From Actinomadura formosensis NBRC 14204 (lineage in GTDB: Bacteria; Actinomycetota; Actinomycetes; Streptosporangiales; Streptosporangiaceae), in contig NZ_BCQQ01000027.1 of assembly GCF_001552155.1 (NCBI RefSeq), positions 1 to 63,640 on the forward strand: DNA of 63,640 bases. The letters are read 5' to 3'. Position numbers and translations under genes: made by a program. Positions 41,608 to 49,365 of the stretch are shown here, piece by piece (positions within the stretch are counted from its first letter, which is position 1; each line of letters starts with the position of its first letter). The notes beneath the pieces are model-generated. The model was not told where the DNA came from and searched no databases. It was given only the letters and a program-made list of their open reading frames with translations.

Positions 41608-41925
41608 AAGATCTTTCAGCCGTACTCCGTCCTCGCCGAGACGTACACCCTGGTCACGTGGATCATGGTCAGGCCGGACGACCCGCTCGGCTGGATCGCC
41701 GCTGACCGAGCCCGCATCTTGCCACCGCATCCGGCGGCCCACTCGTGGTCGGCGAAGCAGCTCACAACCTCACCGTGCCGGCACGCCGCGCAGACTGGCG
41801 CACCTAGGCAGCACGGATAGCGATGGACACGGCCGAGGACGAGATGGTGCAAGCCCACGACCCGCCCACGTCGGCGGCTTCAGCCCTTTCACCACCGGGC
41901 AGCCAGATAAATTTGAATCAGCTCA
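41608..41925. other. Junction between core and defence operon, no gene supported
   Basis: About 320 bases. A minus-strand frame (41,616-41,858, 80 codons) includes a CxxC and further Cys/His residues but has no clear family and no good start. It may be a gene remnant left at the island edge. Confidence 0.35.
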
Positions 41926-43659
41926 CTATTCAGTGTCGATCTCGGAGCCGCCATGGTCGCTCGGTTCAACGGTCGCCGCCATGGTCTCGATGAAGCGCCA
42001 TTCCTGTTTCGCCAACTCAGCGCCGCGCATGCTGATGAACTCTTCATCGCTGCCCGAAGCCAGAAGCTTGAGGGCCTCTCTGGAGATCCCGAGTATTCCG
42101 AAAGCCTGTGCCCTTCCCAGGCTTGCGATCATATAGTCCTTCGAGTTCATCCCTGGATTGGGTTCCAGGACGACACGGTTGGCCGGATGCGAGCCGTTGG
42201 ACAGCCCAGCCTTGTTGGAGACACGCCGGAAGGCGGCCGTGTCGAGCCGCCGGATCACATCGATCGCCTGGTATTCCGCACCCGTCACGCTGTGACGTAC
42301 AGGGAACTTCCGCAACTCCCAGAGCAGATAGGCCCGAACCCGCGCGCTCCGCAGGTCGAACTTTTCGGGAAACGGCCGGGGGCGTTGATCGGCAAAGTCG
42401 AACATCCCCTGCCCACCTGCGAAGTGGGCCAGTTCCTTCCTCTCCGTCGCGAAGGCCCGCATGTCCTGAATGGACTGCCTGCTCGTTGTCGAGTTCATGC
42501 TGGCGAACTGCCCGGACCACGATGTGATCCAGAACCATCGGATGAGCCCGTCGATCTGCTCGTCGGAGGGATCCGGGCAGAGGTGGAAGAACAGTGCCAA
42601 GAGCATGAGCTGGTAGTTGTACGGGATGAGACGGGCCAGCGGAACCCCTACCCGCTCGCGGAGGAAATCCACCGCAAGGGACAGGGCCAGGTCGGCGTCC
42701 TCCACCGCCTGCGAGACCCTGCCCTCCACTCTCCGAGCCAGCACGTCCCAGCGTGCGCCCGTGACCTCCTCCTCACCTGCGACGGCCAGCACGGCACGAA
42801 AGCCGGTCGTGGAGTTGATCTCTCCAAAGCCCTCCTCGGCGATGCGCTCCAGGATCGTGTCGATGCGGTTGGCTAGGCTCTCCTCTCCTCCGCCTTTGTA
42901 GGTCAGCGCCGACACCATCTGGTCGGGGCTCATCGCCTGCCCCTTGCTGTTGACCCGGGAGAACACCTCCACTGCCTGGGCAAGGTTCCCGCCCAGCAGG
43001 GTCACAACTGAGACTTTGTACGACTTGATGCGCTGGGCGACCTGCTCGGCCTCTTCGACCAGCTCGTCATATCTCTGACCATCGTAACTGCCGGCGAGGG
43101 TACGGGCGTAGGCAAGGAAATCGAGGGTTCTTCGGACGGAGCTCACCGGCAAATAGTTGGGCGGGGGCGGCCCGGCTTTCTTCCAATGAACATAGCGGTT
43201 GGCTCGCGTGTCTCCCTGCCCCAGAATGCGGTAGATCCGCCATAGCCAAGGCGCTGAGTCGTCCTCCGCAACGGTCTTGCCGACCTCGGTGAGGTAAAGG
43301 CAGGAATAGAGGGTTGACAGCCGCTGGTGTCCATCCAGCACGTAGGTGACGACCTCGCGTGGAGCGGTGGGGACGGGTAGGCCGCCCACATGGTCAAGGC
43401 TTTCCAGTTCCAGCCCCGTCTCCCAGAACAGCAAGGCGCCGATCGGATAGCCCCGCTCAATGCTGTCGAACAGATCGAGCATCTGATCGGGGCGCCAGAC
43501 GAAGGGACGCTGGAACTTCGGGATCCGCAGTTGGCCTTTATGGACTTCGGCAAGGTAGGTCTCCAGCAAGTTGACGTCCGGGCGGACGCCGATCTCGCCG
43601 CCGGTCCCCTCGTAGTCGCTGGAACCGGCAAGTCCGTGCTGGTTTTCTTGGATGGCCAT
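41926..43659 (-). CDS. DUF262 (GmrSD/ParB-like) protein
   Basis: A 577-residue protein. The N-terminal DUF262 domain is clear: LRIPKFQRPFVWRPDQM (about 44-60), LFDSIERGYPIGALLFW (about 63-79) and the NTP-site motif DGHQRLSTLYS (about 109-119; usually DGQQR). In GmrSD and BrxU this domain is followed by a DUF1524 HNH nuclease. Here the equivalent C-terminal stretch (about 465-525) keeps the NRVVLEPNPGMNSKDY part but has no D-H pair where the catalytic His is expected (AIDVIRRL), so nuclease activity looks lost. It is the last gene of the BREX-like operon, nine bases after the TOPRIM gene, with AGGAAAAGG before its ATG. Confidence 0.8.
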   Translation of the reverse strand: MAIQENQHGLAGSSDYEGTGGEIGVRPDVNLLETYLAEVHKGQLRIPKFQRPFVWRPDQMLDLFDSIERGYPIGALLFWETGLELESLDHVGGLPVPTAPREVVTYVLDGHQRLSTLYSCLYLTEVGKTVAEDDSAPWLWRIYRILGQGDTRANRYVHWKKAGPPPPNYLPVSSVRRTLDFLAYARTLAGSYDGQRYDELVEEAEQVAQRIKSYKVSVVTLLGGNLAQAVEVFSRVNSKGQAMSPDQMVSALTYKGGGEESLANRIDTILERIAEEGFGEINSTTGFRAVLAVAGEEEVTGARWDVLARRVEGRVSQAVEDADLALSLAVDFLRERVGVPLARLIPYNYQLMLLALFFHLCPDPSDEQIDGLIRWFWITSWSGQFASMNSTTSRQSIQDMRAFATERKELAHFAGGQGMFDFADQRPRPFPEKFDLRSARVRAYLLWELRKFPVRHSVTGAEYQAIDVIRRLDTAAFRRVSNKAGLSNGSHPANRVVLEPNPGMNSKDYMIASLGRAQAFGILGISREALKLLASGSDEEFISMRGAELAKQEWRFIETMAATVEPSDHGGSEIDTE

Positions 43660-43668
43660 GACCTTTTC

Positions 43669-44640
43669 CTAAAGGATCCGTTGCACCAGGTCGAGGATCG
43701 CGCGCAGTTCATCGCACACGTCCGGGCCGAGCGCGGTGAAGTCGGTCTCCTTCAGGTGGCCGGCCTCGGCCTCGCGCAGGAGAACCTGCATGAGCCCGTC
43801 ACCGAACCCCAGCCGAAGCCCGACTCGGGCTGACTCCGGTACAGAACGATAGAGCTTCTGCTGCTCAGGGCGGATCTCGTATCCCTGTCCCCGACGGTCG
43901 GCGAACCCCTTCTTCATGTCGAAGTGGGCTCGCTGCTCATGGGAGAGCACCTTCAGATGCGCGATCCGCTCGGTCAGCGGAACGTTCCGCGGCTCGGGCA
44001 CGGAAGCCGCGGCCAAGACCCGATTAGGCACATAGTTTTCGATTTCCCGGAAGCACAGGATGTGTCCGAAGATACCCGCATCGCGAAGCTCGCCGACAGC
44101 CGCCTCGTGCTTGGAGGGCTCGCCGGGAGTCATGCGGTCGCTGTCGAGTAAGAACGTCACCCGGCACGTCCGTTTGAAGTCCTCGCGCTCGTTCCGCGCG
44201 ACCTTGGGGACCTCGCCGCTGCCCCCACCCTGGACGAACTTCAGCCAGCCGCGCTCCTTCGCCGCGACGACTCTCCCCGCACCGAGGACGTGGGCGATGG
44301 CCAGCACGAACGCGCCATCCCCCGCCCCGTTCTCCAAGACGAGCCGGGCGGCCGAACCGAGATCGTGAACGTCGTCGGCCAGGCTCTCGCGGGTGACCTG
44401 GACGCCGGGCCGACGGGACGAATCGGGCGCCCAGAAACCGCTGACCTGGCTCTTCCTGGCCAGGTCGCCCCAAATCCCGGCCCGGGTCGGAGCATGCCGC
44501 CGGAAGTACTCTTCCACGAAATCGATATGGCGAATGTCCACGACCCACTCATGGCGCGTCTCGGTAAAATATAAGATCAGCGTGACGAGGCATTCATAGC
44601 CCTCCTCAGTGAAGGCATCGGGGAGGATTTCAACTCTCAT
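43669..44640 (-). CDS. Stand-alone OLD-like TOPRIM protein
   Basis: A 323-residue protein with no full-length relative that I can name. Residues about 100-205 read as an OLD-type TOPRIM: VLENGAGDGAFVLAIA (Glu about 103), FVQGGGSGEVPKV (about 135-147), VTFLLDSDRM (DxD at 166-168) and the FREIENYVP motif (about 197-205) that closes this domain in OLD-family nucleases. The first 95 and last 120 residues are of unknown fold. The ATG overlaps the end of the AAA ATPase gene by 11 bases, so the two are made together. An ATPase plus a separate TOPRIM effector is the PARIS (AriA/AriB) layout, but membership is not shown. Confidence 0.65.
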   Translation of the reverse strand: MRVEILPDAFTEEGYECLVTLILYFTETRHEWVVDIRHIDFVEEYFRRHAPTRAGIWGDLARKSQVSGFWAPDSSRRPGVQVTRESLADDVHDLGSAARLVLENGAGDGAFVLAIAHVLGAGRVVAAKERGWLKFVQGGGSGEVPKVARNEREDFKRTCRVTFLLDSDRMTPGEPSKHEAAVGELRDAGIFGHILCFREIENYVPNRVLAAASVPEPRNVPLTERIAHLKVLSHEQRAHFDMKKGFADRRGQGYEIRPEQQKLYRSVPESARVGLRLGFGDGLMQVLLREAEAGHLKETDFTALGPDVCDELRAILDLVQRIL

Positions 44641-45892
44641 CGCGCCCCCTGGCGAACTGGGCTTCGGCAATACTCTTGGTCTCCTCGAAATCCTCAGAGA
44701 AGACTCCGCTGGGCCAGTAGTCCAAGTTGCCGAGTTCGTCGATCTCGATTCGGCGGGCATATGAGGCGCCGTCCTGATGATCCACGAAGTAGACCGCTAC
44801 GTCCTCGGGGGTTATTTTCTTCTCCGCGATTCGTCGGCGAAGTCGGAGCAGCAGGGTCTCGCTGTGCGTCTCGATGAGGAATCGTACGCGTTGCGCGGCC
44901 GCCGCAATGAAAAGATCGGCGAGCAGGGCATGGAAGGCGGGGTGGAGGTGCAACTCCGGCTCTTCGATCACCTGGAGGGTTTCGCGCCGGGGCTCGACGA
45001 CCATGTCCTGAGCGCGCTGTACGAGGAGGGGAAGGACCTGTGCCACGCCGGTACCGGAGTCAAGGAGGTTCACCATGAGATCCGGATCCGTGCTGGAGCG
45101 CAGATTCACGGCGTAGACCGGACCCTGCGGTTCGACCTCCAGGCTCCAGCCCATCAAACTGTCACCGAGCAGCGCGTTGACATGGTTGATCAGCGCCCGA
45201 TCGCCCCGGACGTAGTCATTGACGAGCATTCCCGTCGCATTCTCTCCTCCGGAGCCGACCTCGGTGGCCGTTCGAGAAGGAAGCCGAGTGAGGCGTGAGG
45301 GACGCTGTCGATAGGGACCCAGGTAGCGGACGAGGCCGACTCCTCGGACGATGAAGTGGCAAACATCTTCCAGCTCCCGGTCGAAATAATCGCGTAACAT
45401 ACTTCGCGGAATGAGTCCTTTGAATTGCACCGGCCGAATCTCGGGAAGCCATTGCCCCAACGCTATGTTGTAGACATTACCGCCTTCATCGGGCTCCCAT
45501 TCGAATCGACCACGCCATCCCTCCGATTCGATCTCCAGTTCGCGCACGAATTGAGTCTTCTTTTCGTCCACGTTTTGAATCGTCGCTTTGACGTCCACCG
45601 TCTGCCCATTGAATTCAGTGGTCAGTTCGAGCCCGAGTGGGCGGTGTACGTTGCGCCCGTAGACCAGATCCAGGAACTCCGGTGGATCGTCTCCGAGCGC
45701 GTCGAGATCAAGGGGAAGATCCGAATCGGTACGAATTCCCGTTTCGAGGATCAATGGAAGGCGGGTAAGGGCGCTCTTGCCGGAGTTGTTCTTGCCGAGG
45801 ATGACGGTGATCGGCCGGAGTTCGATCTCCTGCCGTTCTTTGAACGAGCGGTAGTTCTCCACCGCCATGCGCAGCAGTGCCATGCGGCTCAC
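44630..45892 (-). CDS. AAA ATPase with DUF3696 C-terminus
   Basis: A 420-residue RecF/SMC-like AAA_15/21 ATPase. It starts with the typical VENYRSFKERQEIEL, has Walker A GKNNSGKS (33-40), a signature region LLDSGTGVAQVLPLL (about 277-291), Walker B VIEEPELHLHP (about 311-321), the D-loop ETHSETLLLRL, and a C-terminal WPSGVFSEDFEET, which is the DUF3696 mark. Such ATPases act as sensors with nuclease partners. It lies 45 bp after brxHI on the same strand, so it is in the BREX operon, and it overlaps the TOPRIM gene. The GTG start at 45,892 is shown; ATG 45,883 is equally possible. Confidence 0.85.
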   Translation of the reverse strand: MSRMALLRMAVENYRSFKERQEIELRPITVILGKNNSGKSALTRLPLILETGIRTDSDLPLDLDALGDDPPEFLDLVYGRNVHRPLGLELTTEFNGQTVDVKATIQNVDEKKTQFVRELEIESEGWRGRFEWEPDEGGNVYNIALGQWLPEIRPVQFKGLIPRSMLRDYFDRELEDVCHFIVRGVGLVRYLGPYRQRPSRLTRLPSRTATEVGSGGENATGMLVNDYVRGDRALINHVNALLGDSLMGWSLEVEPQGPVYAVNLRSSTDPDLMVNLLDSGTGVAQVLPLLVQRAQDMVVEPRRETLQVIEEPELHLHPAFHALLADLFIAAAAQRVRFLIETHSETLLLRLRRRIAEKKITPEDVAVYFVDHQDGASYARRIEIDELGNLDYWPSGVFSEDFEETKSIAEAQFARGRDES

Positions 45893-45937
45893 TCTAACGA
45901 TGGACGGCCTGGTGCCGTCAGGGTTTGTTCTCCCCGG

Positions 45938-48031
45938 TCAGGTTCGGTCGGAGACGGTGAAGCGGGTGGCTTCGTCGAGTACCTGCTCGGCGCTGTCGAG
46001 GTCGGCTAGGCGGGCTGCCACGGTTGCGGACGCCAGATGAGCGGGCAGAGCCGCTGAGAACTTCAGGCCCCGGACGGCTCGAGGGTCGACGTCGGGCAGC
46101 ACGAGCGGGGTTTCGGCGCGGGCGGCCTTCCACATGTCGGGTGTCAAGTCCTCGCGGAGCCGCACATACAGGTCCGTGGGGCGCTGGACCTGGTCGGTCA
46201 CGGACGACAGTGTCGCGGTCAAGGTGGCGTTGGCGCGGTACCCGGCCCATGTCCACCAGCGGACGTCGGTGCCCGCGCGGGTGATGATCAGGCCGGCCGG
46301 ATGGACCGACCCGGGTGCCTCCTCCGCCCGCATGTGCCCCAGCCGCGCGCTTGCCCTCCGGGTGAGCGCGACGGGCGGTTCGGCGCCGAGCAGGACGTCG
46401 CGCATGGCACGGGTGAGGTTGAACGACAGGCCCGCTATGCCGCCCGCGGTCCATTTGGCGATGCCCCCGCCTTCGGCCGGTTCGACGAAGCAGCGGCGCC
46501 GCTTCCAGTCAATGTAGGTGACTTGCCACGTCCGCCCGGCGAGGAGGAGCCTGCACGGCCCCGGACGCTCCTCGGTGAGTACGGACGGGTCGGTACGGCC
46601 GATCTCCGCGCGTCCTGCCAGGACGGTGAACTGAGGCGGTGCCGTGAACGACGCGGTGAGGTCCATGAAGTGGCGGTGGCCGAACCGTTTCTCCGCTTCG
46701 GGGCCGATGAACAGCATGCCGCCGTCCTCGTCGAGGAAGCCTTCCGTGACGAGGTGGCGCAGGATCGGCTCGCCCGAGCGGTCGAACGGCGGCAGGCCGT
46801 TCCACTGCTCTACCCAGAGCCTGTTCCCGAGCCGGTGTTCTTGGAGTGCGACGGCCAGGATCTGCTGCGCGACCAGGTGACGCGGTGTCGGCGGAGGGGC
46901 GACGTCCTCGACCCACCCCCGCCCCCACAGCAGCAGAAGCCCCGCCGCCTGGAGGAGCGTGCGCTCCTTGGTGGCGAGGAACAGGCAGGACCGTTCGGCC
47001 CCGGGCCGGCGGCCCGTGCGTCCCAGGCGTTGCAGGAAGGACGCCACGCTGGCGGGGGAATCGATCTGGATCACGCGGTCCAGGTCGCCGACGTCGATGC
47101 CGAGTTCCAGGGTGGACGTCGAGACGATCACACAGTCACGCGCCTCCGCGAACGCCTGTTCCGAGCGGCGGCGTTCGTCGGCCGACAGCGAGGCGTGGGA
47201 CAGGAAGGTGGTGACTTCGCGGGCCCGCAGGGCCGCGCCCAACTGCTCGACCTGGCTCCGCGAGTCACAGAACACCAGGCGTTTCTCTCCGCGGTGGAGG
47301 GACGCGATGACCTTGGCGGCGTTCTCGATGGAGCCGACGTAATCCAGTTCGACCCGGGCGGCGGGCGCCGGCGAGGCCGCTTCCGGGGCGACGACCTGGG
47401 CGGGCCGGGTTCCGGCGCCCGCGCCTTGAAGCCAGGTCAGCAGCCGGCGAGGGTTGCCGACGGTCGCCGACAGGCCGATCCGCTGGATGGGCCTTCCCGT
47501 CACGCGGGCGAGGCGTTCCAGGACGGCGAGCATATGCCAGCCGCGGTCGTCTCCGGCGAAGGCATGGACCTCGTCGACGATCACCGCGCGGATCTTGCCG
47601 AGCATGTGGGTGTGATCGGTCTTGTAGCTGATGAGCATGGCCTCCAGCGACTCGGGCGTGGTCAGCAGGAGGTCCGGCCGGTCCAGGCGGATGCGCCGCC
47701 GCTCTGATTCACGGGTGTCGCCGTGCCAGAGTCCGGCGCGGCGGCCGAGCCACTGGGCGTACTGGTCGACGCGGGGGGCGAGGTTGTTGAGCAGTGCCTT
47801 GAGGGGGCACAGGTAGAGCACCGAGATGCCGGTCCATTCTTGTTCGGCCATGGCGGTGAGGACCGGGAACACCGCCGCCTCGGTCTTGCCGCCCGCGGTC
47901 GGGGCCAGCAGGAGCGTGTCGTCGCCGTTGAGGATCGGGCCGACGGCCTGGTGTTGCAGCGGGCGCAGGTCCGGCCACCCGAGCGTGTTGACGATGTGAT
48001 GCAGGACGACCGGATGCAGCCGTTCCATCAC
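45938..48031 (-). CDS. brxHI: BREX Lhr-like DEAD/DEAH helicase (BrxHI)
   Basis: A 697-residue superfamily 2 helicase: PLQHQAV (Q-like motif, about 24), Walker A APTAGGKTEA (about 43-52), CPLKALLNN (Ia), TTPESLEAML (Ib), DEVH (about 153), LSATVGNP (III), then STLELGIDVGDLDRVIQ and RLGRTGRRPG (VI). A BREX type 2 operon carries a helicase of this kind directly after brxD, and here the two overlap by four bases. The C-terminal 200 residues are of unknown fold. It probably moves along DNA in the defence complex. Confidence 0.85.
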   Translation of the reverse strand: MMERLHPVVLHHIVNTLGWPDLRPLQHQAVGPILNGDDTLLLAPTAGGKTEAAVFPVLTAMAEQEWTGISVLYLCPLKALLNNLAPRVDQYAQWLGRRAGLWHGDTRESERRRIRLDRPDLLLTTPESLEAMLISYKTDHTHMLGKIRAVIVDEVHAFAGDDRGWHMLAVLERLARVTGRPIQRIGLSATVGNPRRLLTWLQGAGAGTRPAQVVAPEAASPAPAARVELDYVGSIENAAKVIASLHRGEKRLVFCDSRSQVEQLGAALRAREVTTFLSHASLSADERRRSEQAFAEARDCVIVSTSTLELGIDVGDLDRVIQIDSPASVASFLQRLGRTGRRPGAERSCLFLATKERTLLQAAGLLLLWGRGWVEDVAPPPTPRHLVAQQILAVALQEHRLGNRLWVEQWNGLPPFDRSGEPILRHLVTEGFLDEDGGMLFIGPEAEKRFGHRHFMDLTASFTAPPQFTVLAGRAEIGRTDPSVLTEERPGPCRLLLAGRTWQVTYIDWKRRRCFVEPAEGGGIAKWTAGGIAGLSFNLTRAMRDVLLGAEPPVALTRRASARLGHMRAEEAPGSVHPAGLIITRAGTDVRWWTWAGYRANATLTATLSSVTDQVQRPTDLYVRLREDLTPDMWKAARAETPLVLPDVDPRAVRGLKFSAALPAHLASATVAARLADLDSAEQVLDEATRFTVSDRT

Positions 48032-49347
48032 ATGTCCAGGTCGATGTCGTCCGCGGTGAGGTTCCGTTCCACGTCGGTGAGTTCGGTGCCGGAGACGGTG
48101 AGCGTGTAGTGCACGCGGGGATCGAAGTCGGGGAACTGGTCGATGCGGTCGAGGACGTCGCCGACGAGTTTCTTGAGGAACAGCCGCGGCGCGACGCCGA
48201 CCTTCCCGCCGAGGGCGCCGCCGACGGCGCGGGCGAGGTCGGCGATGTAGGCGTCGTCGGCGAGCGCCTTGATCCGTTCAGGCGCGTCGGCTCCCGCCGC
48301 GTACAGGTCGCGGATGGTGACGCCGAGCCCGGTCAGCGACTCCAGGGTGAAGCCGGGCAGCCGGACCTGGACGGCCCGCGGGTTGTCGAAGCGCGGGTCG
48401 GTGGTGAAGTCGGTCGCGAGCCGCTGGGCGAGCGGCGGGAGGCGCTGCACGCCCTGCCGCCCGTCGTAGAACGCGGGCGTCCCGGTGATCACGAGGTAGA
48501 GGCCGGGGAAGCGGCCCGCGTGGACCTCGTCGATGAGCTGCCGCAGCGCGTTGAGCGCCTTGTCCCTGACATCGGAGCGAACCCGCTGCAGTGTCTCGAC
48601 TTCGTCGAGCACCACCAGCAGGCCGGGATGCCCGCAGTCCCGCAGGACGGTCAGGAGACCCTGGAGGAAGCCGAGCGCGCCGAAGTGGTCGAGGTTCCCG
48701 CGCACCCCGGCGCTGTGCCGGGCCGCGGCGGCGACGTGCGGCTGTCCGCCGAGCCAGGCCAGGACGGCGGCGGCGGTGGCCTCGTCGCCCGTGGTGAGCG
48801 CCGTCCGGTAGCCGCGCAGCGCGGTCGCGAACGACTGCGCCTGCCGCGACACCTCCGCGAGCCGCGCCGTCAGCAGCCGGTCGACCGCGCCGGCGAGGTC
48901 CTCTTCGGACGCCCCGGCCGCCAAGGCGTCCTCCTCCAGCGCGTAGAACCACGCGTCCACCACGGACCGCAGCGCGCTCGGCGGGAAACTGGCGGTGGCG
49001 AGCCGTTCGGTCAGCCGCCGGTAGACGGTCTCCAGCTTGTGCAGCGGCGTCTCGGTCTCGGAGATCTGGATCTCGGCGACGGCGAAGCTGCGGCGTTTCG
49101 CGCGTTCGCCGAGCCACCGCGTGAAGAACGTCTTACCGGACCCGTACTCGCCGCGGACGGCCTTGAACACCGAGCCGCCGGACGCGGCCGTGTCCAGTTC
49201 CGCGTCGAGCGCGGCCTCGAACCGGTCGAGCCCGGTGGCGAGCAGGTCGAGCCCGCTGTCGGGCACCGCACCGCGGCGGAGCGCGTCGATGACGGCACGC
49301 CGCCGGACGGCGCTGACCTGGTTGGATCGTGCGGTGCTCACGCCCAC
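48028..49347 (-). CDS. brxD: BREX ATP-binding protein BrxD
   Basis: A 439-residue P-loop ATPase with Walker A GEYGSGKTFF (about 66-75) and Walker B LLVVLDEVETL (about 247-257), the YGSGKTFF variant being that of BREX/DUF2791 ATPases. It sits between pglZ (18 bp) and brxHI (4-bp overlap), the position brxD holds in type 2 BREX operons. Its role in the complex is not established. Confidence 0.85.
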   Translation of the reverse strand: MGVSTARSNQVSAVRRRAVIDALRRGAVPDSGLDLLATGLDRFEAALDAELDTAASGGSVFKAVRGEYGSGKTFFTRWLGERAKRRSFAVAEIQISETETPLHKLETVYRRLTERLATASFPPSALRSVVDAWFYALEEDALAAGASEEDLAGAVDRLLTARLAEVSRQAQSFATALRGYRTALTTGDEATAAAVLAWLGGQPHVAAAARHSAGVRGNLDHFGALGFLQGLLTVLRDCGHPGLLVVLDEVETLQRVRSDVRDKALNALRQLIDEVHAGRFPGLYLVITGTPAFYDGRQGVQRLPPLAQRLATDFTTDPRFDNPRAVQVRLPGFTLESLTGLGVTIRDLYAAGADAPERIKALADDAYIADLARAVGGALGGKVGVAPRLFLKKLVGDVLDRIDQFPDFDPRVHYTLTVSGTELTDVERNLTADDIDLDM

Positions 49348-49365
49348 CAGTGTTCCATCACCCCC

